A DNA stretch of 64,000 bases from NCBI GenBank assembly GCA_015179125.1, contig WHVA01000001.1, positions 496,001 to 560,000 on the forward strand. Reading direction: 5' to 3'. Source of the DNA: Gautieria morchelliformis (Eukaryota; Basidiomycota; Agaricomycetes; Gomphales; Gomphaceae). A program made the translations under genes and the position numbers. Positions 44,691 through 55,661 of this stretch are shown in pieces (within the stretch, counting starts at the first letter, position 1; each line of letters starts with the position of its first letter). The notes under the pieces were generated by a model. It ran no database searches. It saw only the letters and a program-made list of their open reading frames with translations, and was not told the origin of the DNA.

Positions 44691-45773
44691 TGAGATGTTC
44701 CACAGATATCACAAACCAGACCCGAACCTCCAAGAACTCACCACCCATATGACCTATTCCATCACCGTCACGTCACCCATTCGCGGCCGTGAGATAAGAC
44801 TGTGCATTGACAGGAAATGACGTCAACTATTATTTGCACCACCACATATGCCCAACTCACGTCTCTCTCTGTCAGAAATTCGAGGTACCCCAGCGCAACT
44901 GCTACCCAAAACCCGGGATCAACATCCAGCTGGTGCTCAATCTCCTTGTTGATCTCAAGCAAGGCCATAGTAAGCACAGAGAATGTTGGCGTGCGGTCCG
45001 TGAAGGTTAAGAGTGGAACATCCATATTTCCCAGCGGGCGACGGCATCGGCAGGGTGCAGGTCAATATTTTTTAGGGACCTGGAAAGCACGTGCTTCTTC
45101 CTAAGTATCCTGTGACCAAGCTTACTAATCTTCTAGTAGCTTCTAGCGCTCGCAATACTCCAACAGCCCATATCAACACATGTCAGCCAAACCCCATCAA
45201 TTACAGTCCTGTTTGCAATTTTCAACGGCGGCTCCACACGCCGGCTGGAAGCCGAGCCAAGGCATTATGTAATATTGCCTTGGCCAAGATAAGCCGCAGC
45301 AACGGGAGATACGTTCAATGCCATCGTGTATGCCATCCTTAGCTCGCGCTAAAGAAACGACCTGGACATTCGAGGCAGAGATAATGGTGTCCTTTGTGGC
45401 ATGTGGCGATGGGCTGTGCATGGGCGCCAAGAGCCTTAGCGACGATCGATCATCGATGTCGCCAAGGGTAAGTCCGTTTTCCTTGGCACTTGGGTCCAAC
45501 CAAGACCAGAGCTGGGCAGCCGGAGTCCACGTCCTTTGCACTCCTTGCGATTTCAGCAGTACTGTCACGGCTCTCTGAAAATACGGCTGACCATCTACTC
45601 TAAACTAGTACATATGGAGAAGTGTGTCCTGACCCAATCCTACTCGATGCTGCCGTTTTCTCTCGGTCCGATTAGGGAATATAACCGAATCAGGTGCGCC
45701 AACCGGCATGGTACTCAGTTACGCTGCAATTAGTTGGGGCCCCGTGACCGTGCTTATCTTGTCAGGTCAGTTT
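44691..45773. other. Degenerate host-like DNA left of Copia B
   Basis: Minus-strand frames at 44768-45025 (EIEHQLDVDPGFWVAVALGY) and 45197-45568 look like possible exon debris, but no family is recognised and no splice model was resolved. Confidence 0.3.
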
Positions 45774-45994
45774 TGTTAGTAATCGGGACGATGACACCGC
45801 CGAGGCAGAGCCGGCACGCATTTAGCCGGAGGTTCGAGATCGCTCTCGACCCCGGGTTGCTGGTGCACCGGCATTGCATCGGCACAGCAGCTCAAAGAGA
45901 TTGGTAATATAGGAACATCATAATTAGTATATAAGGACAGATGATCTTGTACAGATCGTAGAATATCAGATCATTATATCTCCTTTGTTCCACA
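45774..45994 (+). repeat. Copia B 5' LTR (221 bp)
   Basis: It begins TGTTAGTAATCGGG and ends TTTGTTCCACA. A TATATAAGG box lies near 45930. The 3' copy is 50045-50265. Confidence 0.93.
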
Positions 45995-46006
45995 GGTTAT
46001 GGGCCC
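45995..46006 (+). promoter_or_regulatory. Copia B primer-binding site (initiator tRNA-Met anticodon arm)
   Basis: GGTTATGGGCCC immediately follows the LTR. It is complementary to the anticodon arm of initiator tRNA-Met, as in Copia A and C. Confidence 0.8.
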
Positions 46007-46073
46007 CGCGCATAACTAAACTACTACAAATCTAACTACGCTCTATACTCCAATAACTCAATACCGATCGACG

Positions 46074-49000
46074 ATGTCGAGTAGCAACAACACGTACAAG
46101 ATCGACCCCTTGAACGGGGATAATTACGCGGCGTGGCGCCGGCGGCTCGAGTGGATACTCGATGACTTAGATCTGTGGGACGTGGCTATCGGCAGGGAGA
46201 CGGAACTGAGACCGGCAGATGCCGACAACGTCACTGCGACCGAGCAGCAGGAGATCGACGATTGGAGAAGGAAGGACAAGAAGGCCAGAAAAGAGATTTG
46301 CCTCAGAGTTGCCGATGAACAACTAGTTTACATCAATCAGACGATGTCTGCGTTTGCTGTATGGACTAGTCTACAAGCTATATTCGAATCTAAGGGAGCA
46401 GTGGGGATTGTAAATCTCCAAAGAGATTTCTTCCGGATGCTTGTCGAGGACGGCACGAACATGGAGGAGCACGTACGCAAGCTCCGCGGCATTCAACAGG
46501 AACTGAATGCGCGGGGGCATTACATCAGTGACACCGAGTTCTCGAACACGTTGCTGACGTCATTACCAGATTCTTGGTCGGCGTTTATTACGGCAGTAAA
46601 CGCCAGTGGAGCCGGGACAACAGCTGATATATTAATAGCTCGGGTCCTCGATGAGGATCGAGCACGGAAAGCTGGATCGGCACGGCAGACGGCGCTTAAG
46701 GCGCAACAACGTCACAGGACCAAGAAAGATGACTCAGGAGCAACAAAGGGAAAGTGCCGAAATTGTGGCAAGAAGGGTCATTACGTGAAGGACTGCTGGG
46801 CGAAAGGTGGCGGCAAGGAGGGCCAAGCACCGAAATGGTTCAAACCAGGGAACAAAGAAACGGTCAAACAAGCAGAAGAAAAGGATTTCGCATTTGTATC
46901 TAAGGAGGTAGCATACAGTGCTATATCTGCATCCGACTGGCTAGCCAATTCAGCGGCAACAACACATATAGCTCGAAGCCGAAACGATTTCGCTAGCTAT
47001 GCCGAGGAACCATCTGAAATCGAAGGAATTTCACCTGATGCGGTACTACATACACAAGGCCGAGGCACTATATACATGGAATTCAAGATCGGTGCCAAGA
47101 CAAACACGATCGAACTACGTGACGTCAAGCATGCACCGGATGCGCCGAACAGCCTTATCAGCGTAGGGCGTTTAACTGATAAGGGCAACACGGCCACATT
47201 TTCAGGCACCGGCGTCGAATTCAAATCACGCGCTGGAGTTACCTTCGCACAGGGACAGAAGCGTGGGCGGCTATTCTGTATGAAGGCACGAGTCACTCGA
47301 TCAGTCGAGGCACGGGACTTTGCCGCAGCGGCAAAAGGACGGTCATGGGACAAATGGCACAGGATACTAGGGCACGTCAATATAAACTCCATAAAATTGT
47401 TGAAGTCTAACGATCTAGTCACCGGACTTGAGATCGACGAGTCAAACGAGCCGAGCCAGTGCAAGGCATGCATACAAGGCAAGCGGCATGTGGAGCCGTT
47501 CCCCAAAAGAGCCGAGGACACTGTAGAACAGGTCGGTGACCTAACAGTATCCCATGTATGGGGACCTGCCCAGACCGAGGGACCATCACGTGAGAAATAC
47601 TTTTATTCTTTCACGGACATCAAATCGAGGTACACCGTAATCTATTTCGGGAGCACCAAAGATGAAGCGCTCAGACACTTCGAGACGTACAAGGCATTCC
47701 TCGAGACCCAAACAGGTCAGAAACTGAAGAGGTTTCGCTCGGATAATGGAGGGGAATATGTCAATAAAAATTTCAAGGAATTTTGTGCAAAATATGGCAT
47801 TATCATGGAGACCACAGCTCCATACTCCCCAGCCCAAAATGGAATCGCCGAACGACTCAACCGGACCTTACTCGAGCACGCATGGGCAATGATATTTGCC
47901 AAGAACCTGCCAAAAATACTCTGGCCCGAGGCCGTGGCTTACGCGTGTTATATCAAAAATCGATCACCCACGCGAGCGCTTGGAGATGACGCAACGCCGT
48001 TCCAAGCACTATTCGGCAAGAAGCCGAACATAGCACGTCTAGAGGAATTCGGGACAAATTGTTGGGTTATGGTGCCGGATCAACGTCGAGCCAAACTTGA
48101 TCCAAAAGCAGAAGAACATATATTCGTCGGAGTAGCTGAACATGCAAAGGCCTGGAGGTACTACAATAAAGCCTCAAAGCACGTTCAAGTATCTAGGAAC
48201 ATTACATTTGACGAAAATGACAACCGACTCTACCCCATCCCAGATAATGACGATGACGACATGGCACCGCTCGAGGGGGAGCACTCACCGCGTGAGCATG
48301 TGCCGGACCCGATCACATCTACCCCACAGACGTCATCACCCCAGACAACACCCGTTCCTGATCCACCTGAACAAGCGCCAGCTCCAGAGATCCGACGGAG
48401 CGCGCGTATCACTCAAAGACCGGATTACCGGAAACTGAATAATTCAGGACGCACCGAGCAGGTTTACATAACGAGAGAAATCGTCACTGAACCTGAGAAT
48501 TACAGAGCGGCGGTATCACGTGATGATGCGCCGATCTGGGAGAAAGCGATGGAAATTGAGATGGATCAACACAAGACATTAGGAACATGGGAATTAACAG
48601 AACTACCACCCGGATGAGTAGCTATCGGTTGCCGGTGGGTATACGCTGTCAAAACACAACCGGACGGACAATTCGATAAGGCTAAAGCGAGGGTTGTGGC
48701 TCAAGGATTCACACAGAGGCCAGGGATGGATTACTACGAGATAACCTCACCCGTGGTCAAATTAGATTCACTACGTGTTCTATTAGCGATCGCAAACACA
48801 CTCGATTGGGAAATCGAAATGATGGATGTCAAAGGCGCCTACCTCAATTCAACCATAGATGAGGAGATCTACATGCGCCAGCCCGACGGTTTTGATGATG
48901 GATCTGGACGCGTTCTAAGAATATACAGAGCGCTCTACGGACTCAAACAATCGGGGCGAGCTTGGCATCAGCGCTTACGCAAATTACTACTCGATCTCGG

Positions 49001-50096
49001 CTTCCATCAAAGTACAGCCGATGAATGCGTCTACATCAGACAAGATAAGGATTCAATCGAAGTCATATCAGTATATGTGGACGACTTTGGACTATTTGCT
49101 GACTCCAAAGGAGGGATGATTAAGCTCAAGGGGGAGCTTCATGGAAAATTCCCTTTAACAGATTTAGGAGAAATGAAGAAAATCTTGGGAATTAGAGTTG
49201 AGAGGAATAGGGATGAGGGAACACTGATCATGTCTCAAGGACATTACATCGACATCATACTCGATCGATTCAACATGACTACGGCACATTCCGTATCTAC
49301 ACCTCTGCATAAAATGATCAAACTCACGACACCCATGGACTCAACAGGTCCAACTGCCAAAGTACCCTATGCTAAGGTGATCGGATCACTCATGTATGCA
49401 GCACTCAGCACGCGACCTGATTTGGCCTTTACCGTACAACATCTGAGCCAATTCACTACTACTTACGGAACCGAGCACTGGACGGCGATCAAACACGCGC
49501 TCAGGTACCTCAAAGGGTCACGTGACGACGGCATAACCTTCCGACGAGACGCTGGTCTCGACCTCGAAATATTTGTTGATTCGGACTATGCTAATAGAAA
49601 CGACGCACTATCTATTAGTGGCTATGTAGCTATACTAGGAGGAGGAACCATTGCATGGAGCTCGAAGAAGCAGCGAACGATCGCACTATCTACCACGGAG
49701 GCCGAATACATGGCACTTACCGAGGGCGCCAAGCAATTAATCTGGCTGAGGCGTTTCATCGAGGAACTAGGAATCGATCAAACCCAGCCCACGTCACTTC
49801 GATCAGACAATCTAGGCGCCATTACACTATCACATGACGCAACGTATCATGCGCGTACCAAACACATCAATGTCGCATATCATTTCATCCGTGAGAAAGT
49901 GGCCTCTCACGAGGCATCACTTACGTACGTACCGACGAAGGAGAACGTAGCGGAAATATTTACAAAGGGACTAGATATGCATCAACATAGGTATCTATTA
50001 GGGAAATTAGGATTTTACCGAAGGGACTTCTCGCTGAGGGGGAGTGTTAGTAATCGGGACGATGACACCGCCGAGGCAGAGCCGGCACGCAATTAG
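46074..50096 (+). pseudogene. Copia B gag-pol polyprotein with one in-frame TGA
   Basis: One frame runs from 46074 to 50096 except for a TGA at 48615-48617, at the N terminus of RT. Gag (DPLNGDNYAAWRRRLEWIL); knuckle CRNCGKKGHYVKDC (about residue 225); protease WLANSAATTH; HHCC (GHVNINS, CKACIQGK); integrase SHVWGP, SDNGGEY, AQNGIAERLNRT; RT MMDVKGAYLNS, LYGLKQSGRAWH, YVDDFGLF; RNase H DSDYAN, STTEAEYMAL and SDNLGA. Two catalytic residues are lost besides the stop: Asp to Asn in the protease (LANSA for LADSA) and Asp to His in the integrase (HVWGP for DVWGP). The copy cannot be autonomous. Confidence 0.9.
50033..50044 (+). promoter_or_regulatory. Copia B polypurine tract
   Basis: CTGAGGGGGAG lies directly before the 3' LTR start TGTTAGTAAT. 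Confidence 0.75.
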
Positions 50097-50265
50097 CCGG
50101 AGGTTCGAGATCGCTCTCGACCCCGGGTTGCTGGTGCACCGGCATCGCATCGGCACAGCAGCTCAAAGAGATTGGTAATATAGGAACATCATAATTAGTA
50201 TATAAGGACAGATGATCTTGTACAGATCGTAGAATATCAGATCATTATATCTCCTTCGTTCCACA
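50045..50265 (+). repeat. Copia B 3' LTR (221 bp)
   Basis: It differs from the 5' LTR at GCAATTAG/GCATTTAG, GCATCGCAT/GCATTGCAT and TTCGTTCC/TTTGTTCC. Confidence 0.93.
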
Positions 50266-51104
50266 GAAATGATAAATGCGGGAATGTCAACAGTCGATTT
50301 CGCTGTCGTTGTTTGCCGTGACCAAGTGTGACACACCCCGTAGCACTTACATAACGGCGACAGCCATCCCGGAAACTTCTGGTCACCTATGCTGCTGACG
50401 TGGTAGACTATGTGAATATGGTTTACTTACTGTAGGGACGCGCCAACATCCTCCCAATAACAAGCCCCCTGTGTCTGCTCACCTTTCTTGTACGACGACA
50501 GGAAGCCGACGCAGCAAGATACGGACAGAGGCTCACCCGTGAGATGATATCTTCTATCTTCTCCTCATGACTCTCCATTCAAGATATCTGTAGAGAGGCA
50601 GCTGCTCACCGTGCTTGGCAGAGTCGAGCAACGACGCTGCATCGAGTCAGCGTATATGCACTTACCTCGGGCCGCACGGTGGACGCTGCGGAGTCCGCCA
50701 TTCCCTTCATTGTATCCTTGGCTTGCGACACCGTACCGTTCTTCTCCTCAGCCTGTGACGAACGACGAACAACCAGCGCTGCTCTTCGCTGCAGACAGCG
50801 AGCACGCACCGTCGCAGCGGCACTACCCTGTCACCCATAGGTTATAGGTTGACGGGCGACGTGAGAGATTGTTCTATTTAGAATGTACGGATGGTGGGTA
50901 TTTGGAATCGAGGATTCGTGGGCATTTTTGGAGGGGGCGAGAGCAGACTTTATACAGCTTTGGGTGGGGAGGGAAGGTCGCCGTTGGCGAAAGTGGAGCT
51001 ACTGAACGGGAATTGAGTGTGGAGGGATCTGCGTCGATCGCATACGGAATTGGCGGCGGAGGTACCGCGCACGGAGACGATGTCGTGTATGTCGTCTTCT
51101 ATAT
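50266..51104. other. Host-like DNA without a recognised gene
   Basis: Minus-strand frame 50606-50809 (SSQAEEKNGTVSQAKDTMKG) is the longest of interest but matches nothing known to me. A GA-rich stretch lies at about 50930-51070. Confidence 0.35.
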
Positions 51105-52190
51105 TTAGACACGACGTCGCTGCATGATGAGCTCGTCGTGTACGATGTGTAAGATGCTTGCATGTCGCTCGACACAGCGACCCACCCCACAGACAGTTTC
51201 CGCCATCGGAACGGTGCGGCGCTTGATCATGTCAAGTATCGTATATGCATGCCCCATATCCGGGCCCACATAGGTGACTAAGAATGCGGCTGGACGGAGC
51301 ACGGATACAAGTAAGGTCGACTAGCTAGAAGCTCCAAGTGTACCTAGCATGCTAGTTGAATCACAGGAGAACCGAAGCCAGCCCGGCTCCAAAAGGTGAA
51401 GCAGTATAACTTTCATCAAGTACATCCAATGGCAATGCAGTATATGGTACAACAAGGTCGAGGCCCAAGGGCCCGAGCACAGGAGGAGGAACAGGGAAAA
51501 TCGGACAACAGACGTATCACCACCACGCAGCGTCGTCCTACACCAGCAAACATACAATTCCTGATCCAGAAAAAGATGCGTCAATGGGCGCCTTACAGTA
51601 ATCGAGTATAGGGATTTAAGGATTGTAGCGCCAGATGAAGCATGAGCAGTATTAATCACGAGCAGTGGGCAGCATGATGACACCATAGAAGTCTCCTCGA
51701 TCAAGCCAGGGGGCGGGAGAAGGGGAGCAGCGCAATCTAACCATGACATCGGGAAGCCGCGCCAGGTAGTAGAGTGGCGACCACAGCAGCGTAAACTGGG
51801 CGAGGAGGAACACCAGGGCGGTTGGATAAAACAAGTCACAGCAGACGACGGCTATGATCGATCAGTAATATCAGTAACAGCAAAAGCTCCGGGATATAAA
51901 TCGAGTCAAACACATACCACTGCCGTCCTCGTCACAAGGTCCCTCGCTCCACCTCACGCTTCATCTTCTCCTTCTCCCCATCTTCCACGCTATCGAGACC
52001 TTCAGCCTCTTTTATCAATCCCCTTGATCTTCTCACGACCTGTGCATTTTCGATACCCTTGCTCTTGATCTTCGCGACCCGCTTCGCCTTGGCATCCGCG
52101 CAGAACATGAGTTCCCACATCTTGCGCAGCTCCGCTCGTCGCACCGTGACTGAAAAAGATGGCTCTCATACGTTCCGCGGGTTCGTAGCA
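51105..52190 (-). pseudogene. Duplicated gene debris, copy 1: UTP14-like fragment plus unknown membrane-type frames
   Basis: The minus strand starts with MWELMFCADAKAKRVAKIKS and EAEGLDSVEDGEKEKMKREV (52144-51932). This resembles the basic core motif of Utp14, the nucleolar SSU-processome protein. Hydrophobic frames follow (YPTALVFLLAQFTLLWSPLY; RFSLFLLLCSGPWASTLLYH) and then 51302-51105 (RPAAFLVTYVGPDMGHAYT). About 900 bp (51285-52190) is repeated in inverted orientation at 58635-59529. The frames are broken. The UTP14 assignment comes from motif recall. Confidence 0.6.
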
Positions 52191-52199
52191 TTGTAGGTG

Positions 52200-53050
52200 C
52201 CCGTGACAAAAGGAGCGCGTATGCGCAAGTCCGTTTACAAAGCGGAGAAATTCGCAGTGTCAAAGGTGCTATCCTCCGTTGTCTGTTTTGCCTAGCCTAG
52301 GTTGCTATCTTTATGGTTGTCCCGCGACCATCGGCCGTGCTGGAAACATATTCCATGATAAAATTGTTCTTGCGAAGGCAGGATGGTGTCGTTGATTAGG
52401 TAGAAGGCCGAAAGTTCATGGAATGGCAATGAACGCGTACGCATCAGATTTCCCTGTTCGCTTTGCCACGTCAAAACTTTGACATCTTTCCTGGATACTG
52501 TCGATCACCCTCAACTCCACATAGAGGTGGTTCAGTTTCAGCTCCTCGGTCTTTGTCATATTCCCCTCATCTCTCATCTGCGCCGCGTGGAGGAGCTCAT
52601 CGACTGCGGTCGAGTTCTGTAGATGGCTATGAGGACTACGGTATCAGGCGCTTCCACGGATTCAGCACGAGACATACGTACTTTGAATTTGGTGGCTGGG
52701 TGGATGCACTTTTGCGGAACCAGTGTGGTCCTCAAATTCACCCTCGACGCCTGCTTCGGTGCGTTCTTCGAGCATTCGACGCTTTCGCCCAGGAGCTATA
52801 TGCCTCGCTCACCGCGGCTTCACCTGCCTCGTCTTCGGCTTCGGCTTTGCATTTCTTGCCGGGCTCGAGCCCTCCTCTTCCTCCTCTATATCCTCTTCAA
52901 GGGTGTGGGTAAAGGATAACAGCCCGTCATCTCGCACGTGTTACTGGGATTCGAGCTCCGAATGAGGTTGTCCTCGACATTATGTAAGGGAATTCCGAGA
53001 TTAGCCCGGTGGATGTCCATGGGCTTGTCAAGTCAACACATCGGCGTCGA
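52200..53050 (+). other. Unidentified ORF region (52463-52912)
   Basis: A 149-codon plus-strand frame reads a Ser/Arg/Pro-rich N-terminal half and HTYFEFGGWVDALLRNQCGP. Length and composition allow a real exon, but no domain is recognised. The rest of the interval shows nothing. Confidence 0.3.
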
Positions 53051-53059
53051 GTAGAGAAA

Positions 53060-53749
53060 AATAGAATCGAATCATATCAACAACCCGCTCATATCCGTAC
53101 CATACACGATATTCTTGAGGTAGTTAATGAAATCAAGCCTTTCATCCATCGCACTCCTGCTGTTGGTAGTAGGCAAATTTCATACCATTTCAGAGCAATG
53201 TTCATGTAGAGCCTCTCTGTTTGTGGTCTCATCTCAACTCGGCCTTTAAGGTTCGAGGCACTACCAATCCTATTATTCTGCGAAAACACCCCATCATCAA
53301 AGCTTATCATTGTCACTCATTCATCTGCGCCTCATGCACAAGCCTCCGCATTAACTGCAACTTGCAAGACAGCTCGGCGTGCGCGCACACGTTGGTTGTC
53401 AGGCCGAATAATGCATCATCTGGAAAGAAGGCTTGCCGTCCGAGGTTATGGGGAGGTAGCCACAGAGTGCATCCCGACATTATAAGCATGAGAGGATGCA
53501 GCCAGCGCAGTCATTGAAAAAAAGAGAGCCCAAGATCCCGAGAGAAAGGTTGTGATTGTACCGCCCTACGATGACGGTGCGCAGGTGCCAGCTGTCGCCT
53601 GAGCTGTATAGTTTTCATCCTTCCGCAGTGCGAATAATTGGAGGCCAGGGCCCCCTAGCTGTAGAATTGCTCGAGCAAGCCCGGGACCTTGGTCGACTTT
53701 GTACCACCCTACGATGACGGTGTGTATGAGCTAGCTGTCGCTTTAGTTG
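53060..53749 (+). pseudogene. Serine racemase/threonine dehydratase-like pseudogene
   Basis: Pieces of a PLP-dependent fold-type II enzyme occur in the right order: IHDILEVVNEIKPFIHRTP (about 53105), AFKVRGTTNPI (about 53240, with the pyridoxal-lysine motif region FKVRG), LAVRGYGEVATECIPTL (about 53425), EDAASAVIEKKRAQDPE (about 53490), VPPYDDG (about 53558) and IIGGQGPLAVELLEQARDLG (about 53635). Frameshifts and stops (TAA and TGA after CIPTL) separate them. VPPYDDG occurs again at about 53700 in a 141-bp-spaced partial duplicate. In the intact family, the enzyme racemises or dehydrates serine. Confidence 0.65.
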
Positions 53750-54024
53750 TAAAGACAAATGTAAGTTCCCAGTGGCAGCGAAAACACACTAGGTAGTATA
53801 CACTACCTAAAGACAAATGTAAGCTACAAGCTAGTTAGCTTTGCTCTCGTTATACAGGTTAGGTACTCACTTCCCAGTGGCAGCGAAAACACACTGGGAA
53901 GACTACACTATTGTACATACGCTCATACAAATACGCGTGTCTCAGATTGAAAGGGGGTCGAGCACAGACCAATTGTTCCACCTTCCCGGGTCATGCCGAG
54001 CTACAAGACGCTCGACATCCTACA
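53750..54024 (-). repeat. Copia C 3' LTR (275 bp)
   Basis: It has an internal direct repeat: CCCAGTGGCAGCGAAAACAC occurs twice, and TAAAGACAAATGTAAG occurs at its edge and again inside. This suggests a duplicated U3/R block. Confidence 0.88.
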
Positions 54025-55560
54025 CTCCCCCTCGAGCGTTGGAGTAGAGAGGCCGAGTGATTTGGAATGAAGGTCGAAGGTGGATGGGGAAAGGAATTTC
54101 GTAAAAATGTCCGCGGTCATGTTGGAGGATGGCTTGTATTTCAGTTGGATTGTACCGTCCGTAATTTGCTGCCTAATAAAATGGTACTTGACGTCAATGT
54201 GCTTCATCCGACGTAATGGCTTTTGGTGGTTAGCAAACACGATGGTTCCCTGGTTGTCCTCGTAGATGATGGTGGGTTCGTCTAGTGTAAAATGCAATTC
54301 TTGAAGAAGTCGACGTGTCCATAGTATCTCGCGCGCAGCTTCGGATAGTGCGATGTATTCCGATTCTGTAGAGGACAGAGCAACAATGTTCTGTTTCTTT
54401 GAGGACCACGAAACGGCACCTTTACCCAAAAATAGAGCGTTTCCGCTCGTCGATTTCCTGTCCTCGGAATCTCCAGCAAAATCTGCGTCTGAGTACGCAT
54501 ATAAAGTGAAATTTTCTCCACCGAGTGTTAAGATTCGGTCGCGAGTGTGATATACATATTGAAGGATTCGCTTAGCCAGATTCCAATGAGTTTGGCTAGG
54601 ATTTGACGAGTATCGCGCCAATTTATTGGTAGCATGTGCTATGTCAGGGCGCGACACGGTGGCAGCGAACATTAAGCTGCCTATAAGTCCTCGATAGGGG
54701 AAATCCTTCGTTTGTTCGTCATCGTTCGCGATCGCGGAGAAGTCGATGCCGAGGGGAATGGGAATTTTGGGTGGTTTTGTATTCTGTACTTTGAATTTCA
54801 CCGCTATGTCCTCAATATAACTTTCTTGCGAGATATGGATAGAATGAGACTTAGCATTACGAGTTATGGCTGTCCCAAGGATCCAATGTGCGTCTCCCTG
54901 ACCGGACACGCCGAATCGATTGCTGAACGCGTCTTCAAGCCCCATGAGTCGATTTTCGTGACCTACTGATGTAGCGTCGTCGACCCAGAATCCAACGATG
55001 GCCCATGATCCATCATCCCACGTTTTGAAGAATAACGCTTGATCGTGCTCTGAGCAGGTCCATTCGAGCGTCTTCATAAACTCTTCGAGGGTCTTCCTCC
55101 ATTGATTTCCGCCTTGCTTCGTTCCATAAAGGGCTTTCTTCAGTCTCACTGGTAAGTGTTCCTTCCCCGGTACTCTAAACCCTTCTGGTTGCTCGACCCA
55201 TACATCTTCTTGCATGACTCCGTGTAAATACGCTGATTTTACGTCGAATTGACGGATTGCAAGGCCGTACACCGCGCCGATAGCTAGGATGATGCGGAAA
55301 GTTTCCCATCGTATTACAGGAGCGTAGGTCTCATTATAATGGAGACCTGGGACTTGACTATATCCTTTTGCGACGATCCGAACTTTGCGTTTGGTGATTA
55401 TGTCATTGTGACGCGTCGAACGCAGTGCCGTGCCCGTTTTGGGCACCTGCGTATTGGGAGGAGGTTCTGCAGGCTCGCTGAACACGTTATGATCGATCAT
55501 GTTCTGCCATTCTGCCTGGCGTGCTCGCTCCCACGCTTCACCTTCTTCACCAGGTAAGCT
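54001..55560 (-). pseudogene. Copia C reverse transcriptase and RNase H
   Basis: From about 55556 (GEEGEAWERARQAEWQNM) through KVRIVAKGYSQVPGLHYNET, RQFDVKSAYLHGVMQEDVWV, LYGTKQGGNQW and the active box GFWVDDATSVG. RNase H has YSDADFAGDSEDRKSTSGNA, LSSTESEYIAL and YEDNQGTIVF. This part has no internal stop. A frameshift just upstream (about 55560) and a TGA at 55662-55664 separate it from integrase. Confidence 0.88.
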
Positions 55561-55661
55561 TATACATCGTTTATATTCGTTGGCTCTCCTGCAATATTAG
55601 CTGACATTATTACAGAGTCTTGAAATTGCTCATCGGTCGCTAGTAAGGCCTGTATCGCTCC

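Larger units (their letters stand above)
45774..50265 (+). mobile_element. Copia B: full-length Ty1/copia element, disabled
   Basis: 221-bp LTRs (45774-45994, 50045-50265) differ at three sites; two of these are CpG against TpG. The flanking pentamers (AGTTT, GAAAT) do not match, so the TSD is absent. iMet-type primer site, gag-pol with one stop, and purine tract (TGAGGGGGAG) are all in place. Confidence 0.92.
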
